This document shows, in pieces, positions 16,838 through 24,821 of a stretch of DNA of 26,791 nt (positions within the stretch are counted from its first letter, which is position 1; each line of letters begins with the position of its first letter). The translations under genes and the position numbers were made by a program. Origin of the DNA: Thiobacillaceae bacterium (GTDB lineage Bacteria > Pseudomonadota > Gammaproteobacteria > Burkholderiales > Thiobacillaceae); NCBI GenBank assembly GCA_012274165.1, contig JAAPAA010000296.1, positions 1-26,791 of the forward strand, written 5' to 3'. The notes under the pieces were generated by a model. It was not told where the DNA came from. It was given only the letters and a program-made list of their open reading frames with translations, and ran no database searches.

Positions 16838-17659
16838 ATGAACCCCAGCCAGCCATTTCACTGCTACGTCATCACCCTCGCGCACTCCCAGGACCGCCGG
16901 GATCTCATTGCGGCCAGGCTGGGTGAGCTTCAAATTCCGTTCGAGTTCTATCCGGGGGTGGATGGACGAAAAGTCGATCTCCTCTCCCATCCGAACTATT
17001 CAAAATGGCAAAGGCGGATGTTCTTCGGACGCGATCTCAGCAAGGGAGAGTTCGGCTGCGTCCTCGCCCACAAAGCTATCTATCAACATATCGTCGACAA
17101 CCATATCGAGACGGCACTGATTCTGGAAGACGATGCGATTCTGTGCGACGAGCTGCCGGCAGTGGTCAGCGCGCTCACGCAAAACCCGGAAACCTGGGAT
17201 CTCGTCAGGTTTCTCGGGCGCGATAAAAACTATCGGGCTTCGCGAAAAATCGCGCGCTTGCCTGGAACGCAAAGCGATCTGGCCCGGCCCCACGGTGTGC
17301 CCGGCGGCGCGTATGGATACGTCATCAGCAATCAGGCCGCCAAACGATTGCTTTCCATGATGGAAAAAAACTGGCTGGCGATCGATACCTTGCACGGTGT
17401 TTCATGGCTGACGAAACTCAACACCGTTTCGGTGATCCCCTCGCCGGTTCTGCCAAACGATCAGGTGCCTTCCTGCATAGACGAGCAGGACGCGAATTTG
17501 CGCTGGGATAAATCCGTCCAGCTTTCCGGGTGGAGAAAACTGGTCTATCCCCTGACGCGCGGCGCTTGGAAGACGTACAGCAATGTGTTGATAAAATACG
17601 TCTGGTTCGGCACTTTGCTGTCAGACCGCAGGCTCTCCAGGCGGCTCGGAAAGTCCTGA
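16838..17659 (+). CDS. Glycosyltransferase family 25 protein (first copy)
   Basis: A 273-aa LPS-type glycosyltransferase (LgtB/LpsA-like, GT25). It opens with CYVITLAHSQDRRDLIAARL (9-28), continues with GRDLSKGEFGCVLAHKAIYQ (64-83), and has the acidic motif ALILEDDAIL (93-102) that binds metal and nucleotide sugar. A later PGGAYGYVISNQAAKRLL is also family-typical. The C-terminal 60 residues are basic and aromatic (GWRKLVYPLTRGAWKTYSN), which suits membrane association. It starts 4 bp after the ligase stop, so it is cotranscribed. By eye its third-codon positions look somewhat less GC-rich than its neighbours, a mild hint of separate origin. Donor sugar unknown (galactose in well-known relatives). 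Confidence 0.9.
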   Translation: MNPSQPFHCYVITLAHSQDRRDLIAARLGELQIPFEFYPGVDGRKVDLLSHPNYSKWQRRMFFGRDLSKGEFGCVLAHKAIYQHIVDNHIETALILEDDAILCDELPAVVSALTQNPETWDLVRFLGRDKNYRASRKIARLPGTQSDLARPHGVPGGAYGYVISNQAAKRLLSMMEKNWLAIDTLHGVSWLTKLNTVSVIPSPVLPNDQVPSCIDEQDANLRWDKSVQLSGWRKLVYPLTRGAWKTYSNVLIKYVWFGTLLSDRRLSRRLGKS

Positions 17660-17768
17660 GCCGGCAAATGAACTGCGTACGAACAGCCCTGCTACGTGTC
17701 TTGCTCAACACAGGGTGCGCTCGCTCCGCCCACCCTTTGGATCTTCCGGAGAGACCCCGTCTCAACCC

Positions 17769-18521
17769 ATGCCACACGTAAACATTCTTTGCCTCAAATG
17801 GGGCACCCGCTACGGCCCGCATTACGTCAACATGTTGTATCGCGGCGTGGGCCGCAACCTGAAACGGCCATTCCGGTTTTTCTGCTGCACGGACGACGCC
17901 AGCGGACTGGACGCGAGGGTGGAAATCATCCCGTTCCCGGCCAACCCCGGCGTCAAACGCGGCTGGCCGGACATTCTGGTCAAGTTGGCGATCCTGCAGG
18001 ACGGTTTTGGCGGCTTGCAGGGACCCACGCTGTTTCTCGATCTGGACGTGGCGATCACCGGTTCGATCGACTGCTTCTTCGACTACAAGCCGGGTGAGTT
18101 CTGCATCATTCACAACTGGGTGAACCGGCGCAAAGCCTTGATGGGACGGCGCCCGGCGGTGGGAAATTCGTCGGTTTTCCGCTTCGAAGCGGGGCAATCA
18201 AATTACGCCTACAAAACCTTCCTGCGCGAAATGCACCGCGCGGAGGATCGCGCCCAGTTCAACACCGAGCAGGCTTTCCTGACCTATGCCCTGGGCAATC
18301 CGCAGTGGTGGCCGGAAGAATGGGTCAAGAGCTACAAGTGGAATTGCCGTCCGACGTTTCCGCTCAACCTGTTCCGTACGCCACAACTGCCGGAAGGCTG
18401 CCGGATCCTGGTGTTTCATGGCCGCCCCGACCCGGACGAGGCCATACGCGGCTATCCAGGGCGCAAGATCCACCACCGCACGCTGCCCGCGCCGTGGATC
18501 GCCGATTACTGGAAACTGTAA
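17769..18521 (+). CDS. GT-A glycosyltransferase-like protein (GT8-like)
   Basis: A 250-aa protein with a likely GT-A fold. The N-terminus reads HVNILCLKWGTRYGPHYVNM (3-22), followed by FRFFCCTDD, and the metal motif is LFLDLDVAITGSID (88-101). Further segments are VGNSSVFRFE and, near the end, GCRILVFHGRPDPDEA, the His-Gly placement seen in GT8-like enzymes. The start is the ATG at 17769; only a weak GGAGAG lies upstream, at long spacing, and a 109-bp gap separates it from the GT25 gene. Its TAA overlaps the next ATG by one base (TAATG). The exact family is not certain, and a role in glycan assembly is inferred from motif and position. Confidence 0.8.
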   Translation: MPHVNILCLKWGTRYGPHYVNMLYRGVGRNLKRPFRFFCCTDDASGLDARVEIIPFPANPGVKRGWPDILVKLAILQDGFGGLQGPTLFLDLDVAITGSIDCFFDYKPGEFCIIHNWVNRRKALMGRRPAVGNSSVFRFEAGQSNYAYKTFLREMHRAEDRAQFNTEQAFLTYALGNPQWWPEEWVKSYKWNCRPTFPLNLFRTPQLPEGCRILVFHGRPDPDEAIRGYPGRKIHHRTLPAPWIADYWKL

Positions 18522-19360
18522 TGTCGCAGCCGCAACTGGATGCTTTCTGGAACATGGTCGACGGCGTGCTGGTGGTCAATCTCGACAACCGCCCCGATCG
18601 CTGGCAGGACCTGCAAGCAGTAACCGCCAGTGTCATTCCCGCCGACAAACTGCACCGACTTCCCGCCACGCTGGGTGCGACGCTACCGGGTTTCGGCGCG
18701 CCACCCTGGTTTCGTGGTCGCAAGCGCGACAAGACCTGGGCCGGACGCGCCGGTTGCACGCTGTCGCACCGCGCGGCGATTGCCCATGCCAAACAACAAG
18801 GCTGGCGCACGGTGCTGATCCTGGAAGACGACATCGAGCTTGAACCGGCGCTGGCCGAGGTACTGGCAGGATTGCCCGCAGCCTTGCGCGGCAGTCACTG
18901 GGATGTGTGCTACCTGGGGTTTACCGACCCGGTTTCACCCTATCGAACGCTCGCCACACTGCCTGCCGCGCACAGTCTGTGCGCCGTATCCGGCTGCAGC
19001 ACCACCCATGCCTATCTGCTCAGGCACAGCAGCTTCGACCTGTTACTCGACAAACTGCCTGCCGCCGACACCATCTGGCACTGGATCAGTCGCCACCGTG
19101 CTATCGACCGCTGGTATTACCGCAATCTGGCGCGCTATTTCGATGTAGTGGCGGTGTCGCCTGCGGTCATCAATCAGTTGGGCGGATTTTCCGACATTAC
19201 CCAACGCCTGCACGAAAAGGTGCACACCACCCTCGTGCCCGAAGACCAGCAAGGCGCGCTGGCTTTTCGGCTATTGGGCACGCTGCGCTGGCTCGGCTAC
19301 CGGCTGGCCGAGCCGCGCGACTGGCTGCGCGGGCGCATCAAGCACATGCGTGGATTCTGA
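18521..19360 (+). CDS. Glycosyltransferase family 25 protein (second copy)
   Basis: A 279-aa GT25 protein. Motifs are VLVVNLDNRPDRWQDLQ (16-32), GRAGCTLSHRAAIAHAKQQG (75-94) and VLILEDDIEL (98-107), the metal and donor motif. A later SGCSTTHAYLLRHSSFDLLL corresponds to the family's conserved GG-YGY-like region but has diverged. It differs from the first GT25 copy along most of its length, so it is not a recent duplicate. The start is fixed by the one-base overlap with the preceding stop. An Arg-rich C-terminus (LAEPRDWLRGRIKHMRGF) could associate with the membrane. The GT10 gene starts 6 bp later. Confidence 0.9.
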   Translation: MSQPQLDAFWNMVDGVLVVNLDNRPDRWQDLQAVTASVIPADKLHRLPATLGATLPGFGAPPWFRGRKRDKTWAGRAGCTLSHRAAIAHAKQQGWRTVLILEDDIELEPALAEVLAGLPAALRGSHWDVCYLGFTDPVSPYRTLATLPAAHSLCAVSGCSTTHAYLLRHSSFDLLLDKLPAADTIWHWISRHRAIDRWYYRNLARYFDVVAVSPAVINQLGGFSDITQRLHEKVHTTLVPEDQQGALAFRLLGTLRWLGYRLAEPRDWLRGRIKHMRGF

Positions 19361-19366
19361 ATATCG

Positions 19367-20437
19367 ATGAGCGATCTGCAGACTGCGTCGCCCCGGCTGC
19401 GCATCAAGTTTCTCGGCAAATTCAAACCCGGCCTGGACGGCGACGGCTGGCTGAAATGCTTTCCCGGCCGGCAGCCGCGCTGGGGCAACTGCGACTTCAT
19501 TTTCGACCGCGACTGCCGCGATTACGACTGGCTGGTAGTCTACGACGACCTGCCTTCGCTGGCCGGCGAGCGCCACCCGCTGTGGGTGGAAGAACTGGCC
19601 TGCCCGCCAGAAAACACCCTCTTGATCACGGTCGAGCCGTCTTCGATCAAGACCTATGGCAGAACTTACCTGCGCCAGTTCCGCTGGCTGCTGAGCACAC
19701 AGGAACCATGGGCAACGGGAAAACACCCGGGCCTGATTTTTCAGCAGCCCGCGCTGATCTGGTTTTACGCAACCAGTTCGCCGCGCGGCGACTACGACAG
19801 CCTGGTGAATCACGTTCCGCTGACTAAAACAGCAGACCTGTCGACGGTGTGCTCGAGCAAACGCCAGGGGCATACCCTGCACCGCCAGCGCTACGATTTC
19901 ACCCAGGCACTCAAGGTGAAACTGCCATTCATGGAAATCTACGGCCACGGCGTGCGCCCGATGCTCGACAAGGCCGACGCCCTCGACCCCTATCGGTATC
20001 ACCTGGCGATCGAGAACCATCTGGGGCAGCACCACTGGACGGAAAAGCTCGCCGACCCGTTCATCGGCGCCTGCATGCCGGTTTACTACGGCTGTCCGAA
20101 TGCCGAAGACTATTTCCCGCCCGAGAGCTTCATCCGCATCGACATCGCCAATGTCGACGCGGCCGCCGAGACCATCCAGCGCGCCATCCGCGACAAGCTA
20201 TGGGAAAAGAACCTGCCGGCCATTCTGGAAAGCCGCCGTCGGGTGCTGGAGCAGTACGGGCCGATTGCCACCATCGTGCGCCTGGTCAACGAACGGCACG
20301 CTGCCCATCGCGCCCTGCCAGCGTCGCCGGTTACCATCCAGAGCCGCCGCCGCCTGCACCAGCAACTGCTGCCCGGCCTGCGCTACGGTCTGGAAAAGTT
20401 TTACGTGCGCAACCGCCACCGCTGGGCGGGCGATTAA
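19367..20437 (+). CDS. Glycosyltransferase family 10 (fucosyltransferase-like) protein, first copy
   Basis: A 356-aa protein of the alpha-1,3/4-fucosyltransferase family (GT10). The C-terminal GDP-sugar-binding signature is clear: YRYHLAIENHLGQHHWTEKL (209-228), followed by ACMPVYYGCPNAEDYFPPES. The N-terminal part has PRWGNCDFIFDRD (37-49), shared with the second GT10 in this window, and NTLLITVEPSSIKTYGR. GT10 enzymes use GDP-fucose or related GDP-sugars in well-studied cases; the true donor here is not known, and no GDP-fucose synthesis genes are in the window. It is the last gene of the rightward operon and converges on the next gene, with 20 bp between the stops. Confidence 0.9.
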   Translation: MSDLQTASPRLRIKFLGKFKPGLDGDGWLKCFPGRQPRWGNCDFIFDRDCRDYDWLVVYDDLPSLAGERHPLWVEELACPPENTLLITVEPSSIKTYGRTYLRQFRWLLSTQEPWATGKHPGLIFQQPALIWFYATSSPRGDYDSLVNHVPLTKTADLSTVCSSKRQGHTLHRQRYDFTQALKVKLPFMEIYGHGVRPMLDKADALDPYRYHLAIENHLGQHHWTEKLADPFIGACMPVYYGCPNAEDYFPPESFIRIDIANVDAAAETIQRAIRDKLWEKNLPAILESRRRVLEQYGPIATIVRLVNERHAAHRALPASPVTIQSRRRLHQQLLPGLRYGLEKFYVRNRHRWAGD

Positions 20438-20457
20438 GCGCAGCGACTCGTACGACT

Positions 20458-21447
20458 TCAGGCGAATGCCTGACGCAAGCGGAATAAGTACCCACGCGGA
20501 AAGCTGCGAAACGCCTTGTGCGAACGCAGGGTCAAGGACTTCTCAGGCAGGCCCGGCTGATACAGGCGTTCGGTCCAGTGCGCCGCCCAGGCAAAGGGGT
20601 TGTAGACGTTCAGCACGCGGTTTCTGGCTTCAGCCATCGCCGCTTGTTGTGGCGCGCCCAGGGGTTGCTCGAGCAGCCCGGCGATGCGGGCAGCGACGGC
20701 GTCCACACTCTGGCCGTTGACCGAAACCAGCGCATCAGCAGGCAGGTAATCGCCCACATTGGGGCAGCCCAGATAAACCGGGTAAGCCCAGCCCAGATAC
20801 GCATCGGCGAGCTTTTCAGTCCAGTAGTTCGGCTCCACGCCGTTTTCCAGCACCAGCTGAAAACGGTAGGGCAGGATCGCATCCATCTTGTCGTCAATGG
20901 GCTGGAAACCGCGCCCGAAATGCACCAAGCGGTCACCCAGACGCTGTTTCAAGCCTTCGAGCAAAGCCAGCCGCTGACGCTGGCCTTCAGTTTTGCTGGC
21001 GTTCGAGCACACCACGGCGATGCGGTTTTCCTTGTCCGGACAGGCCAGCGCAGACAGGTGATCGTAACCGTAGCGGTAGCTGCCGCTGCTGCGGTCGAGT
21101 CCGACGTGCCAGTTGAGTCCAAGCGCGCTCACGTGCAGGTGCGGATGGCGTGACCCTGCGTGGCTGTCGACCATGTGGCCAAACTGCCGGTAGAAGGACT
21201 GCGGATAGAGCTTTTTGGACAGCGGCTCGCCCGCGATGAACAGCGTGTTTTGCGGCGCGGCGACAAAGCGGTCGCGCGGTCGCGCGTTGCCCAGCACCAC
21301 GCAAAAATCCGCCCGCCCGCCGGGCCCGGGGTTGACGTCGAAACGGCAGTTCCCCCAGCGCAGGCTGCTGCCCGGCGTCAGCAATTCGATGCCGGCGGGC
21401 GCGCAGTCCATGTTGATCCGGGTCAGGATGGAAGGTTCGGTTTTCAT
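20458..21447 (-). CDS. Glycosyltransferase family 10 (fucosyltransferase-like) protein, second copy
   Basis: A 329-aa GT10 paralogue read toward the first copy. It shares LRWGNCRFDVNP (29-40) near the N-terminus and the donor-site signature YRFQLVLENGVEPNYWTEKL (194-213), followed by AYPVYLGCPNVGDYLPADAL. It also has NTLFIAGEPLSKKLYPQSFY. The rest is diverged, so the two are old relatives, not a fresh duplication. The ATG at 21445-21447 has no convincing Shine-Dalgarno, so the start is less certain; it could depend on translation from upstream rluA. It lies 66 bp after rluA on the same strand, which would place a glycosyltransferase at the end of a housekeeping operon. The donor sugar is unknown. 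Confidence 0.88.
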   Translation of the reverse strand: MKTEPSILTRINMDCAPAGIELLTPGSSLRWGNCRFDVNPGPGGRADFCVVLGNARPRDRFVAAPQNTLFIAGEPLSKKLYPQSFYRQFGHMVDSHAGSRHPHLHVSALGLNWHVGLDRSSGSYRYGYDHLSALACPDKENRIAVVCSNASKTEGQRQRLALLEGLKQRLGDRLVHFGRGFQPIDDKMDAILPYRFQLVLENGVEPNYWTEKLADAYLGWAYPVYLGCPNVGDYLPADALVSVNGQSVDAVAARIAGLLEQPLGAPQQAAMAEARNRVLNVYNPFAWAAHWTERLYQPGLPEKSLTLRSHKAFRSFPRGYLFRLRQAFA

Positions 21448-21513
21448 CAGGCAAGGTGTTTAAAAGCGGGCGCGGCTGCGAAGCATAAGCTCAAACGGGC
21501 AACAACCGTCGCA

Positions 21514-22176
21514 TCAAAACGGCGCCGGACACTCGAACGCCATGCGCTCCCCCGTCATCGGATGGGCGAAACCCAGCGACCCCGCATGCAGCAACAAGCG
21601 ACTCGCCTGCGCGTGCACCTCCGGCGGCGCATACAGGGCATCGCCCAGAATCGGGTGGCCCAGTGCGCGCAGGTGAACGCGCAACTGGTGCGAACGGCCG
21701 GTGACGGGTTCGAGTTCGACGCGGGTGCGGGTTCCGGCTGCGTCGTGATCCAGCACACGCCAGCGGGTGAGGCTGGGCTTGCCGAGCTGGTGATCGACGA
21801 TGCGCAGGGGCCGGTTCGGCCAGTCGACGATGATGGGCAGGTCGATGAGACCCCAGGCTTCCAGCGGCGCTTCGAGCCGACCGGCGACGACAGCGATGTA
21901 GCGCTTGTGAACCTCGCGCGCGGCAAAGGCCTGGCTCAGTGCGCGCTGGGCGGCTGCGCCGCGCGCCATCACCATCAGCCCGGAGGTGGCCATGTCGAGG
22001 CGATGCACGATCATGGCGTCGGGGTAACGGGCCTGCGCCCGTGCGGCGAGGCAATCCTGCTTGTCGGCGCCGCGCCCCGGCACCGCCAGCAGGCCGCTGG
22101 GCTTGTCGAATACCAGCAGAGTATCGTCGGCGTAGAGGAGCTCGATGGCAGCATCTGGCATCAAGATCACCGCCAT
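21514..22176 (-). CDS. rluA: RluA-type pseudouridine synthase (23S rRNA U746 / tRNA U32)
   Basis: A 220-aa cytoplasmic RNA-modifying enzyme, the same size as E. coli RluA. The catalytic Asp61 is in AMIVHRLDMATSGLMVMARG, the RluA-subfamily form of the HRLD motif. The REVHKRYIAVVAGR segment, WPNRPLRIVDHQLGKPSLTR and the C-terminal GRSHQLRVHLRALGHPILGD are characteristic. WPNRPL followed by GKP distinguishes RluA from RluC and RluD. There is no S4 domain, as expected for RluA. The start is supported by AAGGG just upstream. It begins 9 bp after the aminopeptidase stop, so both are in one transcript. Confidence 0.93.
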   Translation of the reverse strand: MAVILMPDAAIELLYADDTLLVFDKPSGLLAVPGRGADKQDCLAARAQARYPDAMIVHRLDMATSGLMVMARGAAAQRALSQAFAAREVHKRYIAVVAGRLEAPLEAWGLIDLPIIVDWPNRPLRIVDHQLGKPSLTRWRVLDHDAAGTRTRVELEPVTGRSHQLRVHLRALGHPILGDALYAPPEVHAQASRLLLHAGSLGFAHPMTGERMAFECPAPF

Positions 22177-22185
22177 AAAATCCCT

Positions 22186-23667
22186 TTAAGCTTGCAATCC
22201 CTCCAGCAGCGCAATCCCCCATGCCACGCCAAATCCGTTGGCATCGCTCATCACCGCACCCAGCCCGCCCTTGCAGTTGTGACCCGACAGGTCCATGTGC
22301 AGCCACGGCGTGTCGCCGACGAAGCGCGACAAAAAGCGCGTGGCCAAAATGTGATCCGCTTCGCCTTCCATGCTGCACTGCTTGACGTCGGCCACGGTCG
22401 AATCGAGCTGAGTGTCGTAATCCTCGGGATAGGGGAACACAACGATGCGTTCGCCGCTGGCAATGGCAGCGCGCGAAGCCTGGTGCGCAAGCGCGCTGGA
22501 GGTGGCGAACACGCCCGACATGCGGCTGCCCAGCGCGTAATGCATGGAGCCGGTCAGGGTCGCGAAGTCGGCAATCAGTTGCGGCTTGGCGCGCGCCGCC
22601 AGCGTCAGCGTGTCGGCCAGCACCATGCGGCCTTCGGCATCGGTGTGGACGATTTCGATGGTGGTGCCGTTGAGCGCTTTCACCACTTCGTTCTGGCGAT
22701 AGGCTTCGGGGCTGATGTGGTTTTCGGCCAGCGCCACCCAGCCGTCCAGTGCAACCGGCAGTTTCAGCTTCGAGGCGGCCGCCAGAATGCCGAGCACCAC
22801 CGCCGAGCCGTTCATGTCCTCGTGCATGCCCTGCATGTATTTGGCCGGTTTCAGATTATGGCCGCCGGTATCGAAGCAGATGCCTTTGCCGACGAACGCA
22901 ACGGGTTTCCCTGACCCCTGACTCCTGACTCCTGACCCCTTGCCTTTCGACCCTTTGTAGCTGACGCGCACGATGGCAGCGTCCTTCGCCGGCGAGCCCT
23001 GCGCCGTGGCGCAGAACGCACCCGCGCCCATTTTTTTCAGCTTGTCGAAACTGTATTCCTCGACCGTCCAGCCGTAGTGCTTGGCCAGCGCCTTGATGCG
23101 CTTGCGGTACACGCCGGGCGTCAATTCATCCGGCCCCTGCACGGTGAGGCTGCGGGTGAGGCTGTTGCCTTCAGCCAGCGCCTTGACGCGGGCAAAGCCG
23201 TCGGCCGATTGATGCCCAAACAGTTGCACGGATTTCAGCGCGGCATCGGGCTTGGACTTTCTCGACGGCAGTTGCACCGCGTTGACCAGTGCCGCATAGA
23301 CCGCCGCGTCGGCCGCGCGCGCCTTGAATTCAGTTTCGCCAAACACCGCCAGCGTCAGCGACTTGGGATGCTCGCCCAGCAGCAGCGCCAGGCCCTTGCG
23401 CACCAACTCATGCGCCTCGAACGTAGTCGCATCGGCCTTGAGCATGGCATACACCGCCAGCGTGCCGCCGGGCAGCTGAACCGCCACCGGCGACTTGGCC
23501 AGTGCATCCAGCTTGAGGTCTCGCCGTTTCATCACGGCCTTGAGCTCGGCGGCGCCCGGCAGGTCGGGCAAGGTTTTCGATACCGGCAGCAGGATCAGGG
23601 CGTAAGCCGCCATTTCCAGCGATTTTGCGGTGATTTCCTGTTTGTTATCAGCGAGTTTAGGCAGCAT
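22186..23667 (-). CDS. M17 family leucyl aminopeptidase with an in-frame repeat insertion
   Basis: A 493-aa cytosolic two-metal aminopeptidase that removes N-terminal residues from peptides. The catalytic domain shows VGKGICFDTGGHNLKP (259-274), MHEDMNGSA (281-289) and the signature HTDAEGRMVLADTLTL (341-356). Expected ligands and catalytic residues are present: Lys261, Asp266, Asp284, Asp343, Glu345 and Arg347. The usual Asn before TDAEGR is His here. Residues 244-253 (GSGVRSQGSG) are encoded by a heptamer repeat array and lengthen the loop between RVSYKG and KPVAFVGKG, just before the active-site Lys. The start is the ATG at 23667 with AAGGA 6 bases upstream; a longer in-frame ATG at 23748 is not used. 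It is divergent from pdhA, and rluA follows after 9 bp. Confidence 0.93.
   Translation of the reverse strand: MLPKLADNKQEITAKSLEMAAYALILLPVSKTLPDLPGAAELKAVMKRRDLKLDALAKSPVAVQLPGGTLAVYAMLKADATTFEAHELVRKGLALLLGEHPKSLTLAVFGETEFKARAADAAVYAALVNAVQLPSRKSKPDAALKSVQLFGHQSADGFARVKALAEGNSLTRSLTVQGPDELTPGVYRKRIKALAKHYGWTVEEYSFDKLKKMGAGAFCATAQGSPAKDAAIVRVSYKGSKGKGSGVRSQGSGKPVAFVGKGICFDTGGHNLKPAKYMQGMHEDMNGSAVVLGILAAASKLKLPVALDGWVALAENHISPEAYRQNEVVKALNGTTIEIVHTDAEGRMVLADTLTLAARAKPQLIADFATLTGSMHYALGSRMSGVFATSSALAHQASRAAIASGERIVVFPYPEDYDTQLDSTVADVKQCSMEGEADHILATRFLSRFVGDTPWLHMDLSGHNCKGGLGAVMSDANGFGVAWGIALLEGLQA
22909..22939. repeat. Heptamer repeat array inside the M17 aminopeptidase gene
   Basis: Four tandem heptamers on the plus strand (TGACCCC, TGACTCC, TGACTCC, TGACCCC; 22912-22939) preceded by CCC. 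They match the arrays that flank the S23-type gene at 25806-26242. The aminopeptidase reads them on the opposite strand, where the unit (GGGGTCA) gives no stop in any of the three frames, so the array is translated as GSGVRSQGSG. Confidence 0.9.
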
Positions 23668-23694
23668 GGCGGATCCTTGGGGGTGGCGTTTTTC

Positions 23695-23723
23695 TTGATG
23701 GCCGGCAGGGTTTCCCGGATAAT
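23695..23723 (+). promoter_or_regulatory. Sigma-70-like promoter of the pdh operon
   Basis: TTGATG (23695-23700) and GATAAT (23718-23723) are 17 bp apart, matching the consensus at 4 of 6 and 5 of 6 positions. It lies in the 98-bp divergent gap and would start transcription near 23730, about 36 bases before pdhA, with AAGGG (23754-23758) as ribosome binding site. A matching promoter for the divergent aminopeptidase gene was not clear. Confidence 0.6.
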
Positions 23724-23765
23724 CCGGGGTTTGCCTTTCCGACCCCATCCCACAAGGGTAACCGA

Positions 23766-24767
23766 ATGAAGATTGAAGACAAGAAACGCGTGCTGCGCGA
23801 AATGGTATTGCACCGTCGCTTTGAAGAACGCTGCTACCAGGCCTATATCGAACGCAAGATTGGCGGCTTCCTCCACCTCTATCCCGGCCAGGAAGCCTGC
23901 TGCAATGGCGTGATGGAAGCGGCGCGCCCCGGCCACGATTACGTGATCACCGGCTACCGCGACCACGTCCATGCGATCAAGTGCGGCGCCGATCCCAAGG
24001 AAGTGATGGCCGAGCTGTACGGCAAGGAAACCGGTTCCTCCAAGGGACGCGGCGGCTCGATGCACATCTTCGATGCGGCGCACCACGTCATGGGCGGCTA
24101 CGCCCTGGTCGGCGGCCCCTTCCCGCTGGCGGCCGGCATCGCCAAGGCGATCCAGCTCAAGGGCGGCGACGAAATCGCCATCTGCTTTCTGGGCGACGCT
24201 GCCAACAACCAGGGCGTGTTCCACGAGACGCTGAACATGGCCGCACTGTGGAAACTGCCGGTGCTGTTCGTGTGCGAAAACAACCTGTACGGCATCGGTA
24301 CCTCGATCGAGCGTTCCACCGCCGTGATCCATCAGCACAAGCGCGTCGCGGCCTACAACATCCCGTCCGCCGAATGCGACGGCCAGGACATCGACATCGT
24401 GTACGAGCATGCCCGCAAGGCGGTTGACCACGTGCGCGCCGGCAACGGCCCCTACTTCCTGGAGCTGATGACCTACCGCTATCGCGGCCACTCGATGTCG
24501 GACTCGCGCGGCTATCGCTCGCGCGAAGAAGAAGAGGAATGGAAGCTGCGCGACCCCATCTTCATGCTGCGCGACCGCCTGATTGCGGCGGGTGAGCTGA
24601 CAATGGCCGCGTATGAAGCGATCGAAAAAGAAACCGACGCCTACATCGAAAACGAAGTCATCAAGTTCTCCGAAGAATCGCCCGAACCGCGCGTCGAAGA
24701 TCTCGAAAAATACGTTCTCGCCGACCGCGCAAGCCAGCAGCAATGGCTTACCGGCAAAGCCGCCTGA
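23766..24767 (+). CDS. pdhA: Pyruvate dehydrogenase E1 component, alpha subunit
   Basis: With the beta subunit, it decarboxylates pyruvate and passes the acetyl group to the lipoyl arm of E2 using thiamine diphosphate. The 333-aa length fits the alpha subunit. Motifs are GFLHLYPGQEACCNGVMEA, DYVITGYRDHVHAI, SSKGRGGSMHIFD, GGYALVGGPFPLAAGIAKA, the ThDP motif GDAANNQGVFHETLN (143-157) ending in CENN (170-173), and the later YRYRGHSMSDSRGYRS loop. Close homologues also serve in acetoin dehydrogenase, so the keto substrate is inferred. The Shine-Dalgarno AAGGG lies 7 bases before the ATG. pdhB follows after 54 bp. Confidence 0.93.
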   Translation: MKIEDKKRVLREMVLHRRFEERCYQAYIERKIGGFLHLYPGQEACCNGVMEAARPGHDYVITGYRDHVHAIKCGADPKEVMAELYGKETGSSKGRGGSMHIFDAAHHVMGGYALVGGPFPLAAGIAKAIQLKGGDEIAICFLGDAANNQGVFHETLNMAALWKLPVLFVCENNLYGIGTSIERSTAVIHQHKRVAAYNIPSAECDGQDIDIVYEHARKAVDHVRAGNGPYFLELMTYRYRGHSMSDSRGYRSREEEEEWKLRDPIFMLRDRLIAAGELTMAAYEAIEKETDAYIENEVIKFSEESPEPRVEDLEKYVLADRASQQQWLTGKAA

Positions 24768-24821
24768 AGCGCGGACTGTTCAATCACGGCGCTGACGCGA
24801 CACTGAATTAAAGGAAACAAA

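Noticed and set aside
22186..23748. Frameshift or pseudogene in the M17 aminopeptidase caused by the repeat
   Set aside because: The frame stays open across the array, and all catalytic and metal residues follow in frame.
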